From: Dongia_B sp035539075
GTDB taxonomy: Bacteria; Pseudomonadota; Alphaproteobacteria; Dongiales; Dongiaceae
Length of the DNA: 64,000 bases
NCBI GenBank assembly: GCA_035539075.1
Contig: DATLJB010000052.1
Location: forward strand, 1 to 64,000
Reading direction: 5' to 3'
Under the pieces are notes generated by a model that was not told the DNA's origin, did no database searches, and worked only from the letters and a program-made list of their open reading frames with translations. Numbering within the stretch: the first letter of the stretch is position 1; each line of letters starts with the position of its first letter. The position numbers and the translations under genes are program-made. This document shows positions 1-8,306 of this stretch, in pieces.

Positions 1-233
1 CGATGGGCATCGAGATGCGCCTGAACCTCGGCCAGAATAGGGACGCCGCCATCTCCTTCGATCCGCAGGCCGTGGTCGATCAAGGGCAGCGCACCCGACG
101 GAAAGGCGACATCGATCACGGCGCCGCGCACCGCCAGCACACGACCTTCCGAGGCATCCGGCGAATTGCCAGGAGGGGCGGTGCCTTCACGGCTCGCAGC
201 AGCGGCTGTCGTAACGCCAGCTTCGGTGGTCAA
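1..233 (-). CDS. atpD: ATP synthase F1 beta subunit, 5' part (probable N-ATPase type)
   Basis: The minus strand opens with a TTG at 233, six bases after a GGAGG ribosome site, and reads into the window edge. After about 30 loose residues the frame shows the beta-barrel domain of F1-ATPase beta subunits: GRVLAVRGAVIDVAF, then LPLIDHGL and ILAEVQAHLDAH. The catalytic P-loop lies outside the window. In standard atpHAGDC operons atpG sits directly before atpD; here no ATPase gene lies upstream, so atpD seems to be the first gene. This is the order of the alternative N-ATPase operon (atpDCQRBEFAG). The N-ATPase assignment is inferred from gene order; the beta-subunit call is firmer. The neighbouring fermentation genes fit an ion-pumping ATPase used when energy is short. 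Confidence 0.75.
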   Translation of the reverse strand, partial: MTTEAGVTTAAAASREGTAPPGNSPDASEGRVLAVRGAVIDVAFPSGALPLIDHGLRIEGDGGVPILAEVQAHLDAH

Positions 234-495
234 TTCATGCCTCCCGCAGCGATCCCGAGGGCGTGATGCCGGAACGCGCGATACACGGTGCCAGGCCGCA
301 AGCAGTTCTGATGAAAGGCCATATTCTTCTCGATAGATGCTTGGGGCAAGCGAATGGTCGACGCGAGGGGATCGCGCCTTGAAAACTACATCACCAGTAG
401 AAGACGGAACTTGCGCGAGATCAAGAAACAACCCGTCGCAACCCCGCATCGTGGTTGGTTCTCACCTGGCGCAATCGCCTCGGCTCGCCGGTCTG

Positions 496-1176
496 CTAGT
501 CGGAAAGCTTCGCGGTGTGGAAATTGTCAAATAGGATATAGAGGCTGACCAGCAGGACCCAGATGGGAAAGACGAAGAGCGTCCAGCGGAAATGGCCACC
601 CCCCACCAGCAGGAACAAGGCCCCCAAATATCCCACGACAGCGATCCAGCGCGCGGCAGCTTTGGTATACAGGATCAGGGTCGAGGAGGTGATCATGAAA
701 ACCGCTGCCATGCGGAACGCATAGACGCCCATCAGATAAAATGTGAAGGCGCGGCCGAATGCGAAGGCCGCCGTATCGGTTTCCCTCTGCCGGTCGCCAT
801 AGGCCAGGATCAGGCCGCCACCGGCCGCGGCCGCGGCAAACAGCATGGCGAGGAAGAGCAGGCCGCTGCCAAGAAAGACCGTCGCAACGAATCGGTCCTC
901 TTTCGCTCCCAGCCGATCGCGCAGAACGCCGATGAACCACAGAAAGGCGATGCCGGCAAAGGGGATGAGGTTGAGGGCGAGCGCGACGCTCCTGGCATTG
1001 GCGGCCAGCCAGAGCCCGGTATCGCGGGGATCGTCCGGGGTTGAACGCTGCAGGATCCAAAGGCTGGTCAGCAACAGCAGCGAAAAGATGCAGCCCGCCA
1101 GGGCGGCCGCGCGCGGCGTTTTGAGAGCGGAGCCGATGGCCGGGGGCTGCCTTTTGCCTGTGTTTGACGACTGCAT
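496..1176 (-). CDS. Hypothetical polytopic membrane protein
   Basis: The protein has about 226 residues and five or six hydrophobic segments: one near residue 25-42, one containing ALALNLIPFAGIAFLWFIGV, a long Ala/Gly-rich one, and three in the C-terminal half. I do not recognise the family. An upstream GTG at 1200 would give 234 residues, but the ATG at 1176 has an AAAGGA site nine bases before it and avoids overlapping ackA, so I prefer it. It lies 17 bases after acetate kinase on the same strand and is probably the last gene of the acetate operon. No catalytic motif is visible. Confidence 0.75.
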   Translation of the reverse strand: MQSSNTGKRQPPAIGSALKTPRAAALAGCIFSLLLLTSLWILQRSTPDDPRDTGLWLAANARSVALALNLIPFAGIAFLWFIGVLRDRLGAKEDRFVATVFLGSGLLFLAMLFAAAAAGGGLILAYGDRQRETDTAAFAFGRAFTFYLMGVYAFRMAAVFMITSSTLILYTKAAARWIAVVGYLGALFLLVGGGHFRWTLFVFPIWVLLVSLYILFDNFHTAKLSD

Positions 1177-1193
1177 CCCGCCCCGTCCTTTCG

Positions 1194-2372
1194 CTAGCAC
1201 ATCTTCAAGGTATCGGCGACGTGACGCGCAATCATATATTCCTCGTCCGTCGGAACGACCCAGGCTTCGACTGCCGAGCGATCGTTGCTGATCCTACCAT
1301 TTCCGGCAGCATTGCGCCCCTCATCGAGGGCGAGGCCCAGCCAGGTACAGCCGGCGGCAACAGCCAGGCGCGTCGTCGCATCGTTTTCACCGATTCCGGC
1401 AGTGAAGACCAGGCCGTCCACGCCCCCCAGCGCCGCCGCCAGCGAGCCTATCTCGCGGACGATGCGATAGACGAAAAGATCGATCGCTTCCTTGGCGGCC
1501 GTCGCGTCCGACTGCCGCAACTGCCGCATATCGGAAGAAATGCCGGAGACGCCCAGCAGGCCGCTCTTGCGGTAGATCAGGTCCGTGATGGCGTGGCTGT
1601 CCATTTTATGCTCATCCATGAGGTATAAGAGCACGCCCGGATCGATCGCGCCGCAACGCGTTCCCATCATCAGACCGTCGACGGCGGTGAAGCCCATGGT
1701 GCTGGCGACACTGCGCCCTTCATGCACAGCACAGAGGCTCGCGCCATTGCCGAGATGGCCGATGATGAGCCGCCTCTCAGCCAGTGCCGGGGCGATTTCG
1801 CGCAACCGCGAAACGATGAATTCGTAAGACAGGCCATGGAAGCCGTACCGTCGCACCCCCTCCGCCGTCAGCGCGCGCGGCAGGGCGAAGGATTGCGCCA
1901 CGACGGTCTGGCTGCGATGGAAGGCGGTATCGAAACAGGCGACCTGCGGTAAATGCGGCGCGGCCTCGGCGATGATCTGCATCGGCGCAAGATTGTGCGG
2001 CTGATGCAGAGGCGCCAGTGGTATCAGCTTCCGCAGCGCCTGCAACACGGCCGCATCGACCATGGTCGGCGCCTTGAAATCCATGCCGCCATGAACAACG
2101 CGGTGGCCGACCGCTTGAACCGGATGGCCGCCGCGCAAATGCATCGCGGTCGCCAGGATCTCCTGCGTTGCCGCCTCATGCGTCAATGCACCGTTGCGCC
2201 ATTCGCGTGCGGCGACAACCGTCCCGCCGGCATCGACCACTTTGAGACGCGCCGCGAGGTCGATTTCCTCGATGCGGCCGCGATAGAGCTGCGTGAAGCC
2301 TCCCGACAGGTCGAACAGGGCGAATTTGATGCTGGACGAGCCGGAATTCAGGACGGCAATACAATGTGACAT
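1194..2372 (-). CDS. ackA: Acetate kinase
   Basis: The enzyme interconverts acetyl phosphate + ADP and acetate + ATP, the ATP-yielding step of acetate fermentation, in the cytosol. The 392-residue length is usual. The N-terminal VLNSGSSSIKFALF is the family's phosphate-binding signature; HRVVHGG, FDTAFH, HLGNGASLCA, GTRCGAIDPG and FTAGIGEN follow in the expected order. A TTG at 2393 is possible, but the ATG at 2372 starts directly at the conserved N terminus. It follows fabI by 62 bases and the phosphate acetyltransferase two genes upstream makes its substrate. The operon's promoter region holds an FNR-like box at 6473-6486, suggesting induction at low oxygen. Confidence 0.95.
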   Translation of the reverse strand: MSHCIAVLNSGSSSIKFALFDLSGGFTQLYRGRIEEIDLAARLKVVDAGGTVVAAREWRNGALTHEAATQEILATAMHLRGGHPVQAVGHRVVHGGMDFKAPTMVDAAVLQALRKLIPLAPLHQPHNLAPMQIIAEAAPHLPQVACFDTAFHRSQTVVAQSFALPRALTAEGVRRYGFHGLSYEFIVSRLREIAPALAERRLIIGHLGNGASLCAVHEGRSVASTMGFTAVDGLMMGTRCGAIDPGVLLYLMDEHKMDSHAITDLIYRKSGLLGVSGISSDMRQLRQSDATAAKEAIDLFVYRIVREIGSLAAALGGVDGLVFTAGIGENDATTRLAVAAGCTWLGLALDEGRNAAGNGRISNDRSAVEAWVVPTDEEYMIARHVADTLKMC

Positions 2373-2434
2373 GGCGGGAACATCCTGGGTCAATGATCGG
2401 GTTGCCCCGCACGCTTCTTTTTGCCAATTCCGTT

Positions 2435-3214
2435 CTAGGCAACGATATTCGCTCCGCCATCGACATAGACGGCGCCGCCCGTCAGCCGCCGGGCAAACGG
2501 CGTCGCCAGATAGGCGCAGGTGAAGCCGACATCCATGATGTCCACCAGTTCACCGAGCGGCGCCTTCTGCGCCGCCTCATTCAGCAGCAACTCGAAATCC
2601 TTCAGACCAGACGCTGCGCGCGTCTTCAAGGGCCCCGGCGAAATCGCATGGACCCGGATGCCGGCGGGCCCCAATTCATAGGCAAGGTAGCGACAGGCCG
2701 CCTCCAGCGCCGCCTTCACCGGTCCCATCACGTTGTAGTTGGGAACCACGCGATTGGCGCCATAATAGCTCATGGCAAACATAGTGCCGCCCTCGCTCAT
2801 CAGGGGTGCGGCGAGCTTCGCCATACGGATGAAGGAATGACAGGAGACGTCCATCGCCTTGGCGAAGCCGGTCGCCGAACAATCGAGGAGGCCACCCTGC
2901 AGATCCTCCTTCGGGGCGAAGGCGATGGAATGGACGAGGATGTCGAGCTTGCCCCAGCTCCGATCAATCGTCTCGAAGACCGCTTCGAGCTGGCCGGGGA
3001 CGGAAACGTCGAGGGCACCGGTGATCGCCGCCCCCAGTTCCATTGCGAGAGGCTCGACATGGGGCCGCGCCTTGTCGTTGAGCCAGGTGACCGCCAGCTC
3101 GGCGCCTGCCATGCGGAAGGCCTTGGCACAGCCATAGGCGATCGATTGATCATTGGCGACGCCGACCACCAGGGCCTTGTTGCCGGCCAGGACCGGCCTG
3201 ATCGTCTCCGTCAT
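2435..3214 (-). CDS. fabI: FabI-type enoyl-ACP reductase (SDR family)
   Basis: This is a 259-residue short-chain dehydrogenase of the FabI subgroup. An N-terminal ALVVGVANDQSIAYGCAKAF segment is the FabI form of the nucleotide-binding loop; VHSIAFAPK follows in the middle, and YNVMGPVKAALE carries the catalytic Tyr-x6-Lys; HAISPGPLKTRAASG is also FabI-like. The start ATG has a GAGG site seven bases upstream. FabI normally reduces enoyl-ACP with NAD(P)H in fatty-acid synthesis. Its place between phosphate acetyltransferase (9-base gap) and acetate kinase suggests a second, redox-related copy rather than the housekeeping enzyme; this is inference. The gene could equally be a FabI-like reductase with another enoyl substrate. 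Confidence 0.85.
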   Translation of the reverse strand: MTETIRPVLAGNKALVVGVANDQSIAYGCAKAFRMAGAELAVTWLNDKARPHVEPLAMELGAAITGALDVSVPGQLEAVFETIDRSWGKLDILVHSIAFAPKEDLQGGLLDCSATGFAKAMDVSCHSFIRMAKLAAPLMSEGGTMFAMSYYGANRVVPNYNVMGPVKAALEAACRYLAYELGPAGIRVHAISPGPLKTRAASGLKDFELLLNEAAQKAPLGELVDIMDVGFTCAYLATPFARRLTGGAVYVDGGANIVA

Positions 3215-3223
3215 GACATCGCC

Positions 3224-4183
3224 TCAATGTACCAGGGCTTTGCCGCCGCGGCGCGCCTCTGCAAGCAGCAAGGCAACGGCGCATGAAGCCAGCCGTGTCA
3301 TCAGTGAATCGGCGCGGCTGGTCAGGATGATCGGCACGCGGGCGCCGAGCACAATCCCCGCCGCATCGGCGCCAGTCAGGAAAGAGAGGCTCTTGGCCAG
3401 CATATTGCCTGCCTCCAGATCCGGAACCACCAGCAGATTCGCGCGCCCGGCGACCGGCGAGACGATGCCTTTGATCGCCGCCGCCTCGGGGCTGATCGCG
3501 TTATCGAGCGCCAGCGGCCCGTCCAGCAGCGCGCCGGTGATCTGGCCGCGATCCGCCATCTTGCACAGCGCCGCCGCATCGATGGTTGACGGCACCTTGG
3601 AGGATACCGTCTCCATCGCACTCAGGATCGCCACCCGCACCTCCTCGACGCGCATCGCATGGGCAAGATCAATCGCGTTCTGGACGATATCGACTTTCTC
3701 TTCCAGGTTCGGCGCGATATTGACGGCGGCGTCAGTGATGATCAGGGCATCCGCGTGTCCCGGTACGTCCATAATGAAGCAGTGGCTGATCCGGCGCTCC
3801 GTCCGAATCCCGGCTTCGCGCGACACGACCGCCCCCATCAGTTCATCGGTATGAAGGCTGCCTTTCATCAAAGCCTCGGCGCGGCCGCAGCGCACGAGTT
3901 CCACCGCCTTCGCCGCCGACTCGTGGCTATGGGCGGATTCGACGATCTCGAGACCGTCGATCGCGAAACCTGCCAGGGCAGCGACATCGCGGATGCGCGC
4001 CGGCGGACCGACCAGGATGGGGGTAATGAGGCGCAGCTTCGCCGCCTCTATCGCGCTCTCCAAGGAGGCCTCGTCGCAAGGATGTACCACAGCCGTCCTG
4101 GCGGGCGGCAATTGCTGCGCGGCTGCGATAAGGCGATGATACTTCTCATGACGCCTCGGCAGTTCTGCGACCGTATCAAGCAT
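3224..4183 (-). CDS. pta: Phosphate acetyl/butyryltransferase family enzyme
   Basis: The product (319 residues) belongs to the PTA/PTB family, which transfers acetyl or butyryl groups between CoA and phosphate. Visible landmarks are TPILVGPPARI near residue 60, LMKGSLHTDELM, ISHCFIMDVPG, ITDAAVNIAPNLEEK, DGPLALDNAISP, and LVVPDLEAGNMLAKSL near the C terminus. I start it at the ATG at 4183 (GAAGG site six bases upstream); the longer frame to 4378 only adds low-quality sequence inside the preceding gene. It overlaps the DUF3141 gene by eight bases, so translation is probably coupled. With AckA it forms an acetyl-CoA to acetate route giving one ATP. The exact acyl preference cannot be read from sequence. 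Confidence 0.9.
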   Translation of the reverse strand: MLDTVAELPRRHEKYHRLIAAAQQLPPARTAVVHPCDEASLESAIEAAKLRLITPILVGPPARIRDVAALAGFAIDGLEIVESAHSHESAAKAVELVRCGRAEALMKGSLHTDELMGAVVSREAGIRTERRISHCFIMDVPGHADALIITDAAVNIAPNLEEKVDIVQNAIDLAHAMRVEEVRVAILSAMETVSSKVPSTIDAAALCKMADRGQITGALLDGPLALDNAISPEAAAIKGIVSPVAGRANLLVVPDLEAGNMLAKSLSFLTGADAAGIVLGARVPIILTSRADSLMTRLASCAVALLLAEARRGGKALVH

Positions 4184-6347
4184 GCGCGACCTTCGTTTGG
4201 GTTTCTTCGGCGAATTCAAGATTGAACAGGCTTTCGATTCGCGCCAAGCGGTTGCGACTTTCAGGCGGCAGATCGCCTCGCGCGGTAATGACGCGCTTGA
4301 TCGCCTTGAGCAGAGCGCGGCGGTCCTCCCTTGCCTCGGGCAGCAAGCCGGGTATCGCCTCGATGGCCCGCTCCTCATCCAGCTGCAGCAGGTACTGATC
4401 GCGAATCAACGATTTCGCTTCCGGCCAGCTCAGCCGCTTATGCGCGGCCTGGGCCGCTCGGACGGCCTTCAGGGCGGCGAATCCCCGCTCGTCCACGCTG
4501 CGCTCCGGCAGGCGAATATAGATGACCGACCGGACCAAGGCGGCGGCCGTACCACCTTCCTCGTACCGGCCTTCCAGCCACGCCCGCTGCCGGGACGCCG
4601 TCGCCTCGCGAAACAGATCGCGCTCGACGAGGCGTGTATCTGACGACGACCTGGGATCCAGTCCGACCAACGCCTGCAGCATGGGGGAACCGTAGATGCC
4701 GAGGAAAGCCACCTCGGTCGCCAGGTCCCGCATCTGCTGATAACCGTCCCAGGACATGGTGATCCAACTGGACAGGGCATGCTCCCAGCTCAGCAGGGGA
4801 TTATCGGGCGCAACCGGCTGGCGCGCGGCGCGCGCCGATGCCGCCAGCCCCGCAACCGGCTGCATCAGGGGATTACGGTCAGAGAACATCGCGAAACGCA
4901 GACGATTGGGATGCCACTGGCGCATGGCTTCTGCCAGCGGCGGCGTTATGGCGGCCCTGACAAGCGGCGCCGTGAAGGTTTCATAGAGGCTGCGATTGAT
5001 GTCCGAGACCCGGGCGACCGTCGCGAAGCGTTGGTCGTCATTTTCCGGGCCGCAGATGGCGCGAATATCTTCCAGCCGGCGGCCCTCCAGCCGGAACAGA
5101 TAGCGCCCGTTGACCAAGTCGGCATTCTCCGTCTTCGCGTCCACTTCAGTGATGATCGCCTCGTAGAGGCCGGGCGGCATCATGTCGATCATGTCCATGC
5201 AGTTGACGAACTCGCCATGTTCCTTGGTCGCCACTTTGCCGGAAACAAAGATGCCAAGATGGCCGATATCCTGGTGCAAGGCGTAAATGATCGTCTGACC
5301 CGCCGCCGCGATATCGCGGTCCTCGGCATAGAGATCAATGATCCAGCCCAGGGCCTGGGGCGGCGGGGTGATATTATCGCCCCAGGAACAGAAGACCACG
5401 ATCGGCGACTTGATATTGCGCAGATCGATCCGTGTGCCCTCCGATGTCCGGATGCCGCCGGCGGTCAATTTGTTGCCGACAAACAGATTGTCGGCGATCC
5501 ATTGCATCTCCTGCGCATTCAGCAGCACCGGACTGCCCCACCAGGTTTCGAAGTCGAGGAAACGCTGGGCTTCCGTGTCGACTTTCGAAAAGACATTGTA
5601 GAACTTCTGCCAATAGGTATTGGTGGGATTGAGCGATTCGAAATTTGCGACGAGATGCGCACCGTCGAAAATGCCGCCGCCAAGGTCACCGGCCAGGGCC
5701 GTAAGCCAGGTCCCGCCAAGCGTGCCGCCAACGTAACGCAGGGGATTCTTGCCGCGATGCCCGGCCCAATAGGAAAGTGGCGAACCGGCCAACAGGATCG
5801 GCCCGGCAAGCTCAGGGCTGAGCGCCGCGGTCATCATGATCTGCCAGCCGGCCTGACAATTGGCGATGATGATCGGCTTCGCCTCCGCCTTCGGATGGAG
5901 TGCGATCACTTCCTCGATGAAGGTCGCCTCGGCCAGGCACACATCCTCGACCGTCTGACCCGGTGCCGGGCTTGGCAGGAAGCCGATGAAATAGCAGGAA
6001 TGGCCGGCCGCCAGCGCGACACCGATCTCGCTATCCTGCTTCATGCCGCCGATGCCGGGCCCATGTCCGGCACGCGGATCGACGACGATAATGGGAGGCT
6101 TCGCCGGGTCTTGCTCGACATCGGCCGGTGGAAGCACGTGCACAAGCAGATAATTGACCGGGCGCGGCAGCTTGCGTCCGTCACATACCAGTTCGAGATC
6201 GAATTTGAGCACATGCGGCGCCTCGCGCCCGGCCTGCTTGAAGTAGATGTTGCCGCGCTCGCGCAAGATATCGAGGCTGAGCACCCAGCGCTGCCATGTA
6301 TCGACGAGGTAGTCCTGCAACGGGTTCAAACCAGACGACGACATCAT
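4176..6347 (-). CDS. DUF3141 alpha/beta-hydrolase, PHA-synthase-like
   Basis: A 723-residue protein of the DUF3141 family. The N-terminal half is an alpha/beta-hydrolase fold: IIVVDPRAGHGPGIGG, then IIIANCQAGWQ, where the nucleophile position is Cys rather than Ser, as in polyhydroxyalkanoate synthases; FCSWGDNITPPPQAL carries a likely catalytic Asp and HQDIGHLGIFVSG a likely His. The C-terminal 300 residues are helical and unassigned. The ATG at 6347 has a GGAGG site eight bases upstream. It leads the acetate operon and follows an FNR-like box by about 130 bases. Family members are known next to pta/ackA, but their reaction is, to my knowledge, undefined; an acyl-CoA or polyester substrate is a guess. 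Confidence 0.85.
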   Translation of the reverse strand: MMSSSGLNPLQDYLVDTWQRWVLSLDILRERGNIYFKQAGREAPHVLKFDLELVCDGRKLPRPVNYLLVHVLPPADVEQDPAKPPIIVVDPRAGHGPGIGGMKQDSEIGVALAAGHSCYFIGFLPSPAPGQTVEDVCLAEATFIEEVIALHPKAEAKPIIIANCQAGWQIMMTAALSPELAGPILLAGSPLSYWAGHRGKNPLRYVGGTLGGTWLTALAGDLGGGIFDGAHLVANFESLNPTNTYWQKFYNVFSKVDTEAQRFLDFETWWGSPVLLNAQEMQWIADNLFVGNKLTAGGIRTSEGTRIDLRNIKSPIVVFCSWGDNITPPPQALGWIIDLYAEDRDIAAAGQTIIYALHQDIGHLGIFVSGKVATKEHGEFVNCMDMIDMMPPGLYEAIITEVDAKTENADLVNGRYLFRLEGRRLEDIRAICGPENDDQRFATVARVSDINRSLYETFTAPLVRAAITPPLAEAMRQWHPNRLRFAMFSDRNPLMQPVAGLAASARAARQPVAPDNPLLSWEHALSSWITMSWDGYQQMRDLATEVAFLGIYGSPMLQALVGLDPRSSSDTRLVERDLFREATASRQRAWLEGRYEEGGTAAALVRSVIYIRLPERSVDERGFAALKAVRAAQAAHKRLSWPEAKSLIRDQYLLQLDEERAIEAIPGLLPEAREDRRALLKAIKRVITARGDLPPESRNRLARIESLFNLEFAEETQTKVAHA

Positions 6348-6472
6348 GACGCGGCCCTCCTCAGGCTTCCGGATCTACCCCCCACACGCCGCCAGACTGT
6401 GACGCTCTGCTCGATATTATCTTCGGATATCCGTCTTTCCGCGCAGCCTATAAGGCCGTCCGAGCAGCCGCT

Positions 6473-6486
6473 TTGACCCAAATCAA
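6473..6486 (-). promoter_or_regulatory. FNR/Anr-type box before the acetate operon
   Basis: TTGACCCAAATCAA matches nine of ten defined positions of the FNR consensus TTGAT-N4-ATCAA. It is centred about 132 bases upstream of the DUF3141 start. The identical 14-mer occurs before arcD at 17537. Activation under oxygen limitation is inferred. Confidence 0.7.
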
Positions 6487-6635
6487 TCGCAGGCGGACGA
6501 CCTCTTGCATGGCACAAGGAGGATGGCACAGCGATCCTGCTGCAGCAACCATCGGGCCGGTTACAGACAACGGCCGACACAAATCCATCACATGACATTC
6601 TTTGCGCGCCGGCCTCGCCCGGTCGGCCGGTCGCC

Positions 6636-7481
6636 CTACGGCTGCCAGGGCAATTCCGTCACGACCTTATACGGATAGTCCGGTTCCTGGTAGCCATGCG
6701 GTTTTTGTCGCTTTGGCAGCTTGACCTTCGGGCGCGGTACCTCTTCATAGGGAATGTGCCGCAACAAATGGGCAATGATGCTCAGCCGCGCACGCTTCTT
6801 GTCATCCGAATGGACAACGTACCAGGGAGCCCAGGAACTGTCGGTTGCCGCAAACATCTCGTCCCGCGCACGGGAATAATCGTACCAGCGGCTATATGAT
6901 TTCAGATCCATCGGCGAGAGCTTCCAGATCTTGCGGCGGTCATGGATACGCCCCTGCAGGCGCCGCGTCTGCTCCTTCTCGCTGACCTCGAGCCAGTATT
7001 TCAGCAGAATGACGCCGGAATCGATGATTGCCTTCTCGACGCTGGGTGCCATCTGCAGAAAGTGCCGGGCCTGGTCCTCGGTGCAGAATCCCATGACCCG
7101 CTCGACGCCCGCGCGGTTGTACCAGCTGCGGTCGAAAATAACGACCTCGCCGGCCGCCGGCAGATGCGGGATATACCGCTGGATATACATCTGCGACTTC
7201 TCGCGTTCGGTCGGCGCCGGCAAAGCGACGACACGAAAGACTCGCGGCGAGACGCGCTCCGTGATGGCCTTGATGACACCGCCCTTACCGGCACCGTCAC
7301 GCCCTTCGAACAGGATACAGATCTTCCGGCCCTTCTCGACCGCCCAAAGCTGAAGCTTGACGAGTTCTATATGGAGCCTGGCCAGTTCACGTTCGTAATC
7401 GCCCGTTTTCAGCTTGGCATCTTCCGCCTGGAGCTGCGCGCCCCGACTCTTGTCCGCGCCACCCTTCTTGCCAGCTTTCAT
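6636..7481 (-). CDS. ppk2: Polyphosphate kinase 2
   Basis: PPK2 enzymes phosphorylate nucleoside di- or monophosphates from polyphosphate, or make polyphosphate in reverse. The 281-residue protein has the single P-loop kinase domain: Walker A GRDGAGKGG at residues 60-68, Walker B VIFDRSWYNRAG around 114-125, and the lid KYWLEVSEKEQTRRLQGR later. The ATG at 7481 follows a GGGAGG site. It lies 76 bases after the 7558-7992 gene on the same strand and probably shares its promoter with an FNR-like box. That would let stored polyphosphate supply nucleoside triphosphates when respiration stops; this role is inference. Confidence 0.92.
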   Translation of the reverse strand: MKAGKKGGADKSRGAQLQAEDAKLKTGDYERELARLHIELVKLQLWAVEKGRKICILFEGRDGAGKGGVIKAITERVSPRVFRVVALPAPTEREKSQMYIQRYIPHLPAAGEVVIFDRSWYNRAGVERVMGFCTEDQARHFLQMAPSVEKAIIDSGVILLKYWLEVSEKEQTRRLQGRIHDRRKIWKLSPMDLKSYSRWYDYSRARDEMFAATDSSWAPWYVVHSDDKKRARLSIIAHLLRHIPYEEVPRPKVKLPKRQKPHGYQEPDYPYKVVTELPWQP

Positions 7482-7557
7482 ATGCGCCTCCCGGCTTCAT
7501 CAGATGGGCCGGGATTCGAAACCGCGACCGGCCGGCCCGCATCATCGCGCGGCATTT

Positions 7558-7992
7558 CTACCAGCTCAAAAAGATGCCGATATCGCCGGGCATGCCATGC
7601 GGATAATCCAGCACCTGGGCGCGCAGTTTATAGCCGAGCGGCTGCAATTCCTTGACATAGAATTCATAGGCCCGCTTTGCGAAGCCTTCGAGGGAATCCG
7701 GCCAGTCATGCTCGAGATTGTTGATCCGCCGTCCCTTGTCATTGCAGTAGGTGGCGGGGAAGACGAAAGCCTGGATTTCGTGAATGCCCTGCTCCGCCGC
7801 GCGGCGAACCGCCGCATTCACCCGCTCGAAGGCCTGCGGATGAATTTCCCGGTCCATGAAGATATGCTTCAGGTCTTTCTGTTCCTCGGCCTGCTTGTTA
7901 AGCCGCTCAGTCAGTTCTTTCGCTTTGGCCATCTCAGCCTGTTCAGTGACCTGCTTGAGTTCAGCCGGTGTCAGCAATTTTCCTGTGCTCAT
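7558..7992 (-). CDS. Conserved-looking hypothetical protein upstream of ppk2
   Basis: A soluble protein of 144 residues. The first 50 are charged and helical (AEMAKAKELTERLNKQAEEQ, probable coiled coil); the rest contains FMDREIHPQAFERV, EIQAFVFPATYCNDKGRRIN and DYPHGMPGDIGIFLSW and resembles a compact alpha/beta domain. I do not recognise the family. The ATG at 7992 has a GGGAG site seven bases upstream; a longer frame to 8076 would read through the promoter region. An FNR-like box is centred 73 bases upstream of this ATG and ppk2 follows, so a role under low oxygen or in polyphosphate use is plausible but unproven. Confidence 0.8.
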   Translation of the reverse strand: MSTGKLLTPAELKQVTEQAEMAKAKELTERLNKQAEEQKDLKHIFMDREIHPQAFERVNAAVRRAAEQGIHEIQAFVFPATYCNDKGRRINNLEHDWPDSLEGFAKRAYEFYVKELQPLGYKLRAQVLDYPHGMPGDIGIFLSW

Positions 7993-8058
7993 GGCAATCT
8001 CCCTTGCGACCCGTCTCCCGGAATACCAAACACTGTAAGCGGTGCGCCGGCCGTCGTT

Positions 8059-8072
8059 TTGACCTGCATCAA
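8059..8072 (-). promoter_or_regulatory. FNR/Anr-type box before the 7558-7992 gene and ppk2
   Basis: TTGACCTGCATCAA matches nine of ten positions of TTGAT-N4-ATCAA and sits 73 bases before the start codon, a usual distance for an activator site with a short leader. Nothing else is visible in the 8077-8306 gap. Confidence 0.65.
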
Positions 8073-8306
8073 GCACCCCTCGCCATACAGCGCGCCGCGC
8101 CGTAGCCGGGATGGCGGCTTAAGCCCTTCCGCTATCTTCCGCACCGATCCGATGCGGTCAGCAGGGCTGCCGGAATAGCTCGGCCGGCCTGGCTATCGGG
8201 GCCGATTTTAACAGCTTTTCGCCCCTTCGGTAACGCCGGGGGCCGCCACCATTGAAGATCTCCCACGTCGAGATTCCGGGCTTCGACTTGATATCCGCCG
8301 TGCCGC

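Noticed and set aside
411..424. FNR-like TTGATCTCGCGCAA upstream of atpD
   Set aside because: Only eight of ten positions match and the right half is poor (CGCAA); about 185 bases from the start codon, so chance is likely.
337..534. Short open frames between atpD and the membrane protein gene
   Set aside because: No ribosome site, no domain, and Arg/Ser-rich composition of random frames.
4779..6476. Plus-strand open frame of 565 codons
   Set aside because: It lies antisense to the DUF3141 gene, has the Arg/His/Gln/Asp-rich composition of a shadow frame in GC-rich DNA, and shows no domain.
6344..6598. Minus-strand frame of 84 codons upstream of DUF3141
   Set aside because: It covers the FNR box and promoter region and has no coding character.
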